NCBI GenBank assembly: GCA_018699955.1
Contig: JABISG010000050.1
Coordinates: 58,661-122,660, forward strand
Source: Planctomycetaceae bacterium
Lineage (GTDB): Bacteria > Planctomycetota > Planctomycetia > Planctomycetales > Planctomycetaceae
Length of the DNA: 64,000 nt
Reading direction: 5' to 3'
Part shown: positions 8,728-17,048 of the stretch, piece by piece
Position numbering within the stretch: position 1 is the first letter of the stretch
How the letters are laid out: the number at the start of each line of letters is the position of its first letter
Translations under genes and position numbers: made by a program
Notes under the pieces: model-generated
The model's database searches: none
The model's input: the letters and a program-made list of their open reading frames with translations, nothing else
Told to the model about the DNA's origin: nothing

Positions 8728-10269
8728 ATGTCGCCGAACCTTGCCGCAGTCGTCCTTGCGATGCTCGTGTCGCAAGCGATCTTTCTTCAAGCAGCAAACG
8801 CCGAGGCAAACGATCGTCCCAATATCATTCTGATCATGGCCGACGATATGGGGTTCTCCGATATTGGCTGCTATGGCGGCGAAGTACGGACGCCGCATCT
8901 CGACCGATTGGCGGCAGAGGGATTGCGGTTCACCCAGTTCTACAACAACGCCAAATGCACCACGACTCGGGCCTCACTGTTGACGGGGTTGTATCCACGG
9001 CCGCGCGGCGGGCTGCTGAAAACGAATATGGTCACCATCGCCGAGGTGATGAAAGCCGGCGGATATTCGACGTGCCTGAGCGGCAAATGGCACCTGGGAA
9101 GCAAAGCGCCGCGACGTCCCAGCGACCGTGGATTCGATCAGTATTTCGGACTGCTCGATGGCTGCTGCAACTTTTTCGATCCGTCGATTCCCGATCCGAA
9201 ATTCAAAGGCAGCCGGGTGCGCGTGGTCGCCAAAGATGACGTGCGGATGACCAGGTTTCCCGATGACTTCTACATGACCGACGCGATCAGCGACTACGCA
9301 ACCGGGTACATCAAGCAGGCGGCCGATGGCGAGAAACCGTTCTTTCTGCATGTCTGTTACACAGCACCGCATTATCCGCTGCATGCCAAGCCGGAAGACA
9401 TCGCCCGCTACAAGGGCAAGTACATGCAGGGTTGGTCGGCCTTGCGGGCCGCGCGTCACAAACGACAAATCGAGATGGGACTGATCGATCCCCGATGGAA
9501 ACTCGCCGGCCCAAACCGGGAAGTTAAGCCGTGGGAAGCCGATGCCAACAAGCATTGGCAGGATTTGCGAATGGCCGTGTACGCGGCGATGATCGACAGC
9601 ATGGATCAGGGCATCGGTCAAATACTAAAACAACTGGACGAATCGGGAGCGGCCGACAATACGCTCGTGCTGTTTCTTTCAGACAACGGCGGTTGCGCCG
9701 AGATTCCCGGCGGTGAAGACCCGCGACGAATTCCCGGTGTGAAAGAGTTCTACACAACATGCGGACCGGGTTGGGCATTCGCCCAGAATACGCCGTTTCG
9801 ACGGTACAAGTCCTGGGTCCACGAAGGGGGAATTTCGACGCCGCTGATCGCACGCTGGCCGAAAGTCATTCGGCCGAACAGTATCACCCGTGAAGTGGCG
9901 CACATCATCGATTTCCTGCCAACGTTTGCAGAAATTGGCGGGGCGAAGTATCCGGCCGAGTTCGGTGGCGAGAAGATTCTTCCAGTTGAAGGGCTGAGCA
10001 TGCGTCCGGTTTTCGCCGGGGGTACGCGGAAACGTCACGAGAGATTGTTCTGGGAATGGGCCGGCAACCGGGCGGTTCGCGAGGGCCGTTGGAAGCTTTG
10101 TTGGGACAAAGGCGTGAAGCGCTGGGAACTGTACGATCTCATCGCCGACCGGACGGAAACAAACGACCTGGCCGCGAAACATGCCGAGCGCGTCGTCCGC
10201 ATGTCCACGAGATGGTACGGTTGGGCCGACGAGACCGGCGTAAGATACGCGCGGCCCAAAGGGAGTTGA
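8728..10269 (+). CDS. Sulfatase family protein (arylsulfatase-like)
   Basis: A 513-residue exported sulfatase. I chose the ATG at 8728 because the Sec signal (MSPNLAAVVLAMLVSQ...ANAEA) begins there; an in-frame ATG at 8656 would add 24 unlikely residues. The metal site NIILIMADDMG is present, as is the C-terminal LFWEWAGNRAVREGRWKL segment. The formylglycine motif reads C77-T-T-T-R81, so Thr replaces the Pro of the canonical C-x-P-x-R. The Cys and Arg are kept, and this variant occurs in planctomycete sulfatases. Predicted role: hydrolysis of a sulfate ester on a polysaccharide or related substrate outside the cytoplasm. No sulfatase-maturing enzyme is encoded in the window. Confidence 0.93.
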   Translation: MSPNLAAVVLAMLVSQAIFLQAANAEANDRPNIILIMADDMGFSDIGCYGGEVRTPHLDRLAAEGLRFTQFYNNAKCTTTRASLLTGLYPRPRGGLLKTNMVTIAEVMKAGGYSTCLSGKWHLGSKAPRRPSDRGFDQYFGLLDGCCNFFDPSIPDPKFKGSRVRVVAKDDVRMTRFPDDFYMTDAISDYATGYIKQAADGEKPFFLHVCYTAPHYPLHAKPEDIARYKGKYMQGWSALRAARHKRQIEMGLIDPRWKLAGPNREVKPWEADANKHWQDLRMAVYAAMIDSMDQGIGQILKQLDESGAADNTLVLFLSDNGGCAEIPGGEDPRRIPGVKEFYTTCGPGWAFAQNTPFRRYKSWVHEGGISTPLIARWPKVIRPNSITREVAHIIDFLPTFAEIGGAKYPAEFGGEKILPVEGLSMRPVFAGGTRKRHERLFWEWAGNRAVREGRWKLCWDKGVKRWELYDLIADRTETNDLAAKHAERVVRMSTRWYGWADETGVRYARPKGS

Positions 10270-10340
10270 CGTCTTGTCAGTTCTCTGTTGATTCCGTGAG
10301 AACGACATCGACTAGCTGCGAGCCAACGGGTCGCAGTCGT

Positions 10341-10367
10341 CTGCGGTGCACTGCACCGCAGCTGATT
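10341..10367 (-). repeat. 27-nt palindromic repeat, copy 1
   Basis: Read on the minus strand it begins AATCAGCTG and carries the arms CTGCGGTGC / GCACCGCAG. It lies between two convergent genes (sulfatase 1 and the TAXI-type gene), where it could act as a two-way terminator, although no T-run follows. A near-identical copy lies at 16966-16992. Confidence 0.65.
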
Positions 10368-10394
10368 AAGCGTATCGCACCGATGACGGGGCAC

Positions 10395-11849
10395 CTATGC
10401 GGCGGCGCGAATATTCGGAGTTTCGTCACGTTGTCGTTGCTGCAGGCGTTCGAGGACAAACGCCGTGTGCAGCCGCAGGTTGTAGAACTCTTCCATGTAG
10501 GAGAGCGGAACCGAGACTTCGGCGAGTTCGCTTTCGAGCGTTTTCAGCACGTCGATGTCCTCGGCCAGACTGGCTGTTTCGCCCGGCTGGCGGAGTTTCT
10601 GATCGACCTCGCGCAACACACGATACCAACGGTAGATTCGCGAACGAATTCGCCAACGGTAAAGCGGCGGTGCGGTTTTCAATAACGGCAACAGCAGCGT
10701 ACACAACGGCAGCAGGAACAGCTTCATCTGATTGATGCGGGCGGCCGCCCAGAATGGCAGATAGCGATACAAGATTGACGGCCCCGATTTGAAGTACCGA
10801 CCCGCTACCGCGTTCATGGGATATTCGACATGCTTGACCGAGGGAAACTCGCCCGGCTCTTGCAGAATGCTTCCCTGCTTATGGATTTCGTTGGCCGCCT
10901 TGACGAGCAACGGCACCAAAGCCGGGTGTAAATTGTCGCTGGCGACCAAGTTGGCCGTCGGTGCCAACAGCAGGCTGTCTTCTGCCGGCGTGTTGTTCGC
11001 CAGATCGAGTACGCCTTCTTCCAATGTGACGCGAGAAAGGTAGGGGTGCTGGCGGTGGTAAGCGTCGGCACGATGAAAACTCATCAGCCGCACACCTTCG
11101 GTTTCGAGTAAATCGCGTATGACCGGCGCATGCGGGGAGATGACAAAGAAGGCGGCATCGACGTCGCCGCTCTTAATCGCTGCGACGGACTGCTCTGTGT
11201 TGAGCGAAACAGACTTGGTCGCCGAATTCGTTCCGTCACTCGTGGCGATGTGATTCTCCTGCAGGAGATCGAGAGCAACCGCCCGCGTGCCGCTGCCTTG
11301 CGCACCGATGGCGATCCGTTTGCCGCGCAAGTCGGTCAGACGCTGAACGGTTTTGTCGCCGCGATAGAAGACCCAGATTGGTTCTTTGTACAAGCTGGCG
11401 AGCGAACGCAATTCCGGCATCGATTTGTCGGTCGCCGTTCCGCCCTGAATAATCGCCAGCGAGACGCCGCTGTCGTCGGCCATCAGCAATTGTGTGTTTT
11501 CGATCGAGCCGGCGGTGTTGCGGATCTCCAGATCGATGCCGTCGCGCGCGAGAATTTCACGGTACTGCTGCGCGAATGCGAAATAGGCACCTGTGCGGCT
11601 TCCCGTGGCGATGACGATCTTCCGCGGACAGGCCGGGCCGATCAGCCAGGGGGTGGCAATGAGGGCAACCAGCAATGTGGTGAGGGGCAGCCACCACATC
11701 TTGAGCCACGAACGCTCTTTGTCTTTGGGTTTGAGCAATCCGGTTGAGAGTTTGCGCACTTTGATCGGCTCCCGTTTGTGGAAACGAAGAGCGGGACTGA
11801 TACGAAAAATGCCCGTTTTCCGCAAGAGGAAAGAGGGCATTCGGTGCAT
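10395..11849 (-). CDS. TAXI-family TRAP transporter solute-binding protein, membrane-anchored
   Basis: About 484 residues. After a basic N-terminus, a membrane segment (WWLPLTTLLVALIATPWLI) leads into a TAXI-type periplasmic binding domain: KIVIATGSRTGAYFAFAQQY, SGVSLAIIQGG, RGKRIAIGAQGSGTRAVALDLL, GDVDAAFFVISPHAP. A second hydrophobic segment (FLLPLCTLLLPLL) and a short coiled tail follow. Position 11855 is a TTG, so ATG 11849 or 11840 is preferred; ATG 11699 is also possible. TAXI proteins normally deliver a substrate to a fused TRAP permease, but none is encoded nearby, so this may be an orphan binding protein or a sensor. It follows the repeat-protein gene on the same strand, separated by a hairpin. 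Confidence 0.82.
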   Translation of the reverse strand: MHRMPSFLLRKTGIFRISPALRFHKREPIKVRKLSTGLLKPKDKERSWLKMWWLPLTTLLVALIATPWLIGPACPRKIVIATGSRTGAYFAFAQQYREILARDGIDLEIRNTAGSIENTQLLMADDSGVSLAIIQGGTATDKSMPELRSLASLYKEPIWVFYRGDKTVQRLTDLRGKRIAIGAQGSGTRAVALDLLQENHIATSDGTNSATKSVSLNTEQSVAAIKSGDVDAAFFVISPHAPVIRDLLETEGVRLMSFHRADAYHRQHPYLSRVTLEEGVLDLANNTPAEDSLLLAPTANLVASDNLHPALVPLLVKAANEIHKQGSILQEPGEFPSVKHVEYPMNAVAGRYFKSGPSILYRYLPFWAAARINQMKLFLLPLCTLLLPLLKTAPPLYRWRIRSRIYRWYRVLREVDQKLRQPGETASLAEDIDVLKTLESELAEVSVPLSYMEEFYNLRLHTAFVLERLQQRQRDETPNIRAAA

Positions 11850-11874
11850 TATCAAATGTCGGCACGCAGCAGGC

Positions 11875-11939
11875 GATGAAACCCCCGCGGTTCCGACCTC
11901 GCTCCGATTGACGAGGTCGGAGCGAGGAAAGATTTCATC
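11875..11939. other. Intergenic structure with two alternative hairpins
   Basis: GATGAAA (11875-11881) pairs with TTTCATC (11933-11939). Inside, TCCGACCTCG (11892-11901) pairs with CGAGGTCGGA (11912-11921). Alternatively CCTCGCTCCGA (11898-11908) pairs with TCGGAGCGAGG (11917-11927). The two inner stems exclude each other. The structure lies between the repeat-protein gene and the TAXI gene, so it could end or attenuate transcription, or be a mobile palindrome. Confidence 0.5.
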
Positions 11940-11959
11940 CGTCAGTCAAGGTACTCCCG

Positions 11960-13339
11960 TCAATCAAAAAACTGGGGAAAGGGCACCAGTGAATCCGCTT
12001 CCGGTTCCGGCTCGTTGTCGAAGGCCGATTCGACGTCGTCTTGCCCGGGCCTTGCCGTGGGGAAGATGACGTCTTCTGAGAGTGGGCCGATTCCCTCGGG
12101 ACGCCCGGCGATGCTGCCGACGCGTTCGTTGTGAATCGATTTTCCCTCGACAATCTCCTCATCGCGGCTCGTCAGTTTCGATTGCATGTCGAGTAGCGTG
12201 TCCAGAATTCGCTCGGCCGTGTCGATCTTTCGACGTTCGAGCGACAGGGAATCGCGGAGAGACATCAGCCGGTTGGCGTTGCTGTGCGCGAGGTAGGTAT
12301 TGCCGCCCCGGACGACCAGATCGTCCTTGAGCGTCAACAGTTCGTCAATTGCCGAACGGGCCATCTCGGCGTCGTCGGTTTCATCGATCACGGTGTCCTT
12401 CAATGCAGCCAATTGTTCGACACCGCTCTGGGCTTCTGCGATCCGCTTGCCCGCAGTAATCGTCTGTTGCTTGAGGTCGATGAACTGATCGAGGTTGAAA
12501 CGGGCTTGATCGATGCCATCGACTTCAGACAACGCGGTCCGCTTGAGGGCGGCCAACTGTTCGACGTCGGCTTCGGCCAACCGTGCGTCGATGGCTGCCG
12601 CTCGCACGCCGCGGTTCAGCGATCGGATGTGTCCCAGCGCACCGGCTGCTGCCGTCGTCGATTGCTGCTCGTCGATGATTGCGTATTCCAACGAGACCAT
12701 GTCGCCCAGCGCCCGCGCCGCCGGTTCCGTCATTTCGCCCTGAACGATCAACGTCTCCTTCAGGTTGGCCAACCGTCTCAGCGAGTCGTGCGCCTCGTCG
12801 GTCATCACCTCTTCTTCAATCAACGATTGCTGAAGACAGGCCATGCGATCGAGTACATCGTTGGCGATTTCCGTCGTGCCATCCTGACAGATCACCGATT
12901 CGTGCAGCATGGCGATCTGATCGAGCGACTCGGCGGCAATTTCCGCCTGCCGCGCTTCGGCCTGCACGCCGCGACTCAGCCGTCGCATGTCATCCAAGGC
13001 ATCGCGGGCGTCATCGAGGTGTGTTCTTTGCTCGATGAGGTTGGTCAGCAGACCGTTGACCTTCGTTCCCGTGTTGTTGATTCCAGTCAGGCTTCTCATT
13101 TGCCGATTGGCAGTCCTCAACCCTTTTTCGAGGGCCACCATTCGTTGATTCATCGGGCGTTGAACTGCCAGATACATCGACAATACGCCAACTGCCAGAC
13201 CGGTAAGCATCATCGCCCACAAGTGCTTATGCAGCTCAGCCGCGTCGATGCTGTTTTCGTGGGTTCCGGTCGCTTCCAACTTAGCCAAGGGACAGCCCTC
13301 CAATAGGTTGTTGACTTCAAGCGGGCAATGAATCGCCAC
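11960..13339 (-). CDS. Membrane-anchored protein of twelve 24-residue helical repeats
   Basis: A 459-residue protein of unrecognised family. Residues 1-40 precede one membrane helix (about 41-60, WAMMLTGLAVGVLSMYLAVQ), then a short coiled segment (65-85). Residues 114-401 are exactly twelve tandem 24-residue repeats without any indel. Position 5 is Leu/Met/Ile/Phe in all copies, position 8 Leu in eleven (Met in the last), and position 22 Ala in eleven (Gly in the last). Position 3 is mostly acidic. The tail (402-459) is acidic and Pro-rich. The copies are divergent in sequence, so the array is old, yet the period is strictly kept. A long extended coiled coil or stacked helices on the membrane is inferred. 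The TAXI gene follows on the same strand. Confidence 0.85.
   Translation of the reverse strand: MAIHCPLEVNNLLEGCPLAKLEATGTHENSIDAAELHKHLWAMMLTGLAVGVLSMYLAVQRPMNQRMVALEKGLRTANRQMRSLTGINNTGTKVNGLLTNLIEQRTHLDDARDALDDMRRLSRGVQAEARQAEIAAESLDQIAMLHESVICQDGTTEIANDVLDRMACLQQSLIEEEVMTDEAHDSLRRLANLKETLIVQGEMTEPAARALGDMVSLEYAIIDEQQSTTAAAGALGHIRSLNRGVRAAAIDARLAEADVEQLAALKRTALSEVDGIDQARFNLDQFIDLKQQTITAGKRIAEAQSGVEQLAALKDTVIDETDDAEMARSAIDELLTLKDDLVVRGGNTYLAHSNANRLMSLRDSLSLERRKIDTAERILDTLLDMQSKLTSRDEEIVEGKSIHNERVGSIAGRPEGIGPLSEDVIFPTARPGQDDVESAFDNEPEPEADSLVPFPQFFD
12137..13000 (-). repeat. Twelve coding repeats of 72 bp (24 residues)
   Basis: The repeats begin ALDDMRRL, SLDQIAML, VLDRMACL, SLRRLANL, ALGDMVSL, ALGHIRSL, DVEQLAAL, NLDQFIDL, GVEQLAAL, AIDELLTL, NANRLMSL and ILDTLLDM, each exactly 24 residues after the last. 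A degenerate partial unit may precede the first. Confidence 0.9.
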
Positions 13340-13730
13340 AAATTGCCGAGGCGAAAATCATGACGCAGGCGAAACACATTGCCTGCCTGCTGTATGCTTC
13401 TCAATATCGCCAAATTGAACGCGACGGCGTGCGGCGAAATATGCCGCAAACGGCGGAATTCAAGCTCGTCGGCGGGAAGTTCGGAAAGTATCGGTGGCGC
13501 GCGGTCGGGTTGGTTGGATTGTGCTGAATGTCAATCCAGACGAGTACCAACCCGCAGCGCCAGCGACCAGCCCGTAGCGCAAGCAAGGGTCTCAACCACG
13601 CCTAAAGTTGTTTGACACTTACTCGCGCTTCGGGCTGGTTACTTGGCCGTCCGTTTCGACACGGTGATTGATTGTGTAGGATTAACGGGACAACAGAATC
13701 AGCAATTCTCGATTCAATTGAGACGATATC
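13340..13730. other. Intergenic region, no gene seen
   Basis: This 391-bp stretch between divergent genes holds no convincing reading frame. Its right half carries the palindromic repeat at 13546-13639. The promoters of both flanking genes must lie here or inside the repeat edges, but I see no clear boxes. Confidence 0.6.
13546..13639 (+). repeat. 74-bp imperfect palindromic repeat, copy 1, with duplicated left arm
   Basis: The left arm starts ACCAGCCCGTAGCGCAAG (13566) and the right arm ends GCGCTTCGGGCTGGT (13639); the arms are near-perfect reverse complements. A second, degenerate left arm (ACCAACCCGCAGCGCCAGCG, 13546-13565) abuts it. A related copy lies at 44245-44317. Confidence 0.7.
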
Positions 13731-16700
13731 ATGCCGCATTCAATGAGCGACAAGCTGGGTTTACGGGTTTCACCGGTGTTGTTGGTTGGATTCCTTGTCC
13801 TGACATGGGGCAATCTTGCCGGCTCGATGGCGGCCGAACCGGCAGGCGGCAAAGTCGATTTTAACCGCGACATCCGTCCCATTCTGTCCGATGTCTGTTT
13901 CCACTGTCACGGTCCGGACGAGAAACAGCGCGAGGCCGACTTACGGCTAGACATTAAGACCGGCGCGTTTGCCAAGCGTGACGGCAGCACGACCATTGTT
14001 CCGGGAAAGCCGGGCGACAGCGAATTGATGCGGCGTATCACGTCGACCGATCCAGACGAACAAATGCCGCCCGCCGATGCCGAGCGGAAGCTCAGCCCAA
14101 AACAGATCGAGCTCTTTCGCCGCTGGATTGCCCAAGGGGCCGAATGGAAGCAGCATTGGTCGTTCGTCGCGCCGGAACGTTCTCCGCTGCCGGTTGTGAA
14201 GAACAGGAGTTGGGTTGTTAATCCCGTCGATGCGTACATTCTCGCGCGTCTGGAACGCGAGAAACTCTCGCCGTCACCGCCGGCCGATAAGACGACGCTC
14301 ATCCGCCGCGTCTCGCTCGACCTCACCGGTCTGCCACCGACACCGGCAGAGATCGATGCGTTTCTGACCGACGATTCGCCCACTGCGTATGAAAAAGTTG
14401 TCGATCGGTTATTGAAGTCACCGCGTTATGGCGAGCGGATGGCCGTTCGCTGGCTCGATTTGGCCCGATACGCCGACACCAGTGGTTACCAGAACGACGG
14501 CGAACGATTCATGTGGCGATGGCGAGACTGGGTCATCGAAGCGTTCAATAACAATATGCCCTTCGATCAATTCACCGTCGAGCAGATGGCGGGTGATCTT
14601 CTCCCCAACCCGACGCTCGAACAACGAATCGCCACCGCCTTTCACCGCAATCATCGTGGCAACGCCGAAGGGGGCGTCATTCCGGAAGAGTTTGCGGTCG
14701 AGTACGTCGTCGATCGCGTCGAGACGACGGCCACAGTCTGGCTTGGGCTGACGCTCTCCTGCACGCGCTGCCACGACCACAAGTACGATCCATTCAGCCA
14801 GAAGGAGTTCTATCAACTGTTCGCGTACTTCAATAACCTGCCGGAGAACGGCCGCGCGATCAAAGACGGCAACTCGCCCCCCTACATCCAGGCACCCACC
14901 CGCGACCAGCGGAAGCAACTGACGAAACTCAAATCGCAGTTGGCCACCGCAGAGCAGACGTTCCGCAAGCTCGGCCCCGAAATCGATCGCGCACAAGCTG
15001 CTTGGGAAAAGTCGCTAAACACCGAAAAGCAGATCGACTGGACGGTGACCGAAAATCTCGTCGCCCGGTTTGATCTCGATGCGAAGTCACCCGCCGCTGA
15101 GGCGAGCGGCGGGCGTAAGCCCGCTGATGCGTTCGAGTTCAAAGACGGCACCCCAACCTTCACCTCCGGCAAACTCGGCCGCGCTGCCAACTTGGACGGC
15201 AAACGGTACATCGACGCCGGTGACGTCGGCAAATTCGACTTCTTCGACAAGTTCTCCTGCGGTGCGTGGATCAATCCGCAGGGGCCGCAGGGTGGTATGA
15301 TTCTCTCGCGGATGATGGACGCCGACCTGAAGCGTGCGAAGGGATATCGCATGCGGCTCCGCAACGGCAAGCTGGAAGTCAGCCTGTCGGTCCGTTGGCT
15401 CGACGACGCGATTCGTGTCGAGACAGTCAATCCGGTGGCGGCCGACCGCTGGCAACACGTGATGATGACCTACGACGGTTCGCGGTTGGCAAAAGGCGTG
15501 AAGATTTACGTCGATGGCAAACTGCAGAAACTGAAGGTCAATCTCGACGGGTTGAATCAAACATTCCAGACCGATGACCCCTTCCGCATCGGTGCCGGCG
15601 GCGGTCCGGCGGCTCGCTTTCACGGTTTGATTGACGACGTGCGACTCTACAGCACGTCGCTTTCGTCCGCCAAAGTTGAGCAGATTGCCAACGTCGATTC
15701 CATTAACAGCATCGTCCGGGTGCCGTCCAACAAGCGGACGGGGCCGCAGCAACGCAAACTGCGTGCTTACTTCCTCGCCGAACAGGCACCACAACCGATT
15801 CGCGACGCCCACCAATCATTGGTTTCATTGAGTAAACAGATGGCGACGTTCATCGAGGAATTGCCGACGGTCATGGTGATGCAGGAAATGGAAACCCCGC
15901 GAGAGACGTTCTTCCTGAAACGCGGCGAGTACGACAAGCGCGGCGAACAGGTGTTGCCCGGCACACCCGCCAATTTGCATATGTCTCGCGAGGATGCGCC
16001 CAACAACCGACTCGGCCTGGCCAGTTGGCTGGTCGATAAGTCGAACCCCTTAACCGCCCGCGTGACAGTCAACCGCTATTGGGAAATGCTATTCGGCACC
16101 GGCATCGTCAAAACGGTGGAAGACTTTGGCTCGCAAGGCGAAGCACCGAGTCACCAACAGCTACTCGACTGGTTGGCAATGGAGTTCGTCAGCCCGCAAA
16201 ATAAATCGGCGAAACCGTGGGACGTGAAAGCAATACTAAAAACGATGGTCATGAGCGCCGCCTATCGGCAGTCGTCAAAGGTCACACCGGCGCTATTGGA
16301 AAAGGACCCCGAGAACCGGCTGCTGGCACGCGGGCCGCGCTTCCGTTTGACGGCCGAAACAATTCGCGATCAGGCACTGTTCGTCAGCGGTTTAATGGTC
16401 GAGAAACGGGGCGGCCCATCGGTCAAACCGTATCAGCCTGCGGGCTTGTGGAAGGAAATCGCGACATCGACCGGGTATCCGCAGGATCACGGCGAGAAGC
16501 TATATCGCCGCAGCATGTACACCTTCTGGAAACGAACGGTCGCGCCGCCATCAATGGTCACCTTCGACGCAGCCGCCCGTGAAGCCTGCCAGGCACGTCG
16601 CGCACGCACCAACACACCGCTGCAGGCACTCACGCTGCTCAATGAAACCGCCTTCGTCGAAGCGGCCCGCGTCCTGGCGGAACGCACAATGACCGAAGCC

Positions 16701-16958
16701 GGCACGACAACCGATCGCCTGCGGCGCGCATTCCGGCTGGCGATGTCACGACGACCGAACCCGAACGAACTAAGAATTCTCTCCGCCGGCTACGAGGCGC
16801 ATCTCGCACATTACCAGAAGAACCCCGAAGCAGCGGACAAGGTCATCGCGGTCGGCGAACACAAACGAAACGAGAAACTCAACCCAACAGAACTCGCCGC
16901 ATGGACGGCGATTACCGGATTGATTTTGAATTTGGATGAAGTGGTGACGAAAGAATAG
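13731..16958 (+). CDS. PSCyt1-PSCyt2-LamG-PSD1 (DUF1549/DUF1553) secreted cytochrome-like protein
   Basis: A 1075-residue exported protein. After the signal (to about residue 35) come PSCyt1 with haem motif CFHCH (56-60), PSCyt2/DUF1549 (about 160-370, SLDLTGLPPTPAEIDAFL and RWLDLARYADTSGYQ) with a second motif CTRCHDHKYDP near 344, a LamG/concanavalin-like domain (about 465-650) and PSD1/DUF1553 (about 740-1010, LASWLVDKSNPLTARVTVNRYW and RQARRTNTPLQ-like segments). It is the first gene of a four-gene plus-strand operon. The ATG at 13743 is an alternative start. A GC-rich double hairpin (15091-15124) encodes the linker just before LamG. Likely role: an electron-transfer or carbohydrate-binding partner in extracytoplasmic degradation, by family company. 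Confidence 0.93.
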   Translation: MPHSMSDKLGLRVSPVLLVGFLVLTWGNLAGSMAAEPAGGKVDFNRDIRPILSDVCFHCHGPDEKQREADLRLDIKTGAFAKRDGSTTIVPGKPGDSELMRRITSTDPDEQMPPADAERKLSPKQIELFRRWIAQGAEWKQHWSFVAPERSPLPVVKNRSWVVNPVDAYILARLEREKLSPSPPADKTTLIRRVSLDLTGLPPTPAEIDAFLTDDSPTAYEKVVDRLLKSPRYGERMAVRWLDLARYADTSGYQNDGERFMWRWRDWVIEAFNNNMPFDQFTVEQMAGDLLPNPTLEQRIATAFHRNHRGNAEGGVIPEEFAVEYVVDRVETTATVWLGLTLSCTRCHDHKYDPFSQKEFYQLFAYFNNLPENGRAIKDGNSPPYIQAPTRDQRKQLTKLKSQLATAEQTFRKLGPEIDRAQAAWEKSLNTEKQIDWTVTENLVARFDLDAKSPAAEASGGRKPADAFEFKDGTPTFTSGKLGRAANLDGKRYIDAGDVGKFDFFDKFSCGAWINPQGPQGGMILSRMMDADLKRAKGYRMRLRNGKLEVSLSVRWLDDAIRVETVNPVAADRWQHVMMTYDGSRLAKGVKIYVDGKLQKLKVNLDGLNQTFQTDDPFRIGAGGGPAARFHGLIDDVRLYSTSLSSAKVEQIANVDSINSIVRVPSNKRTGPQQRKLRAYFLAEQAPQPIRDAHQSLVSLSKQMATFIEELPTVMVMQEMETPRETFFLKRGEYDKRGEQVLPGTPANLHMSREDAPNNRLGLASWLVDKSNPLTARVTVNRYWEMLFGTGIVKTVEDFGSQGEAPSHQQLLDWLAMEFVSPQNKSAKPWDVKAILKTMVMSAAYRQSSKVTPALLEKDPENRLLARGPRFRLTAETIRDQALFVSGLMVEKRGGPSVKPYQPAGLWKEIATSTGYPQDHGEKLYRRSMYTFWKRTVAPPSMVTFDAAAREACQARRARTNTPLQALTLLNETAFVEAARVLAERTMTEAGTTTDRLRRAFRLAMSRRPNPNELRILSAGYEAHLAHYQKNPEAADKVIAVGEHKRNEKLNPTELAAWTAITGLILNLDEVVTKE
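15091..15124 (+). repeat. Double-hairpin palindromic element inside a coding region
   Basis: CCGCCGCT (15091-15098) pairs with AGCGGCGG (15105-15112), and overlapping it GCGGGC (15109-15114) pairs with GCCCGC (15119-15124) across a GTAA loop. It is read in frame as part of the low-complexity linker between PSCyt2 and LamG. Confidence 0.6.
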
Positions 16959-16965
16959 TTCGATG

Positions 16966-16992
16966 AATCAGCTGAGGTGCAACGCACCGCAG
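16966..16992 (+). repeat. 27-nt palindromic repeat, copy 2
   Basis: AATCAGCTG, then GGTGC / GCACC arms and a GCAG end. It matches the copy at 10341-10367 (minus strand) at all but three positions. It lies 8 bp after the PSCyt gene stop and before the DUF1501 gene. Confidence 0.65.
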
Positions 16993-17048
16993 CTATTGCA
17001 TATGACGCGATCAGTATTACGACAAACTCACTCAGTGAGGTCAAAACG

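Noticed and set aside
12284..13306. 340-codon plus-strand frame opposite the 24-residue repeat gene
   Set aside because: It is the complement of the repeat array; its product has no domain, and the minus-strand protein has a clear signal and exact periodicity.
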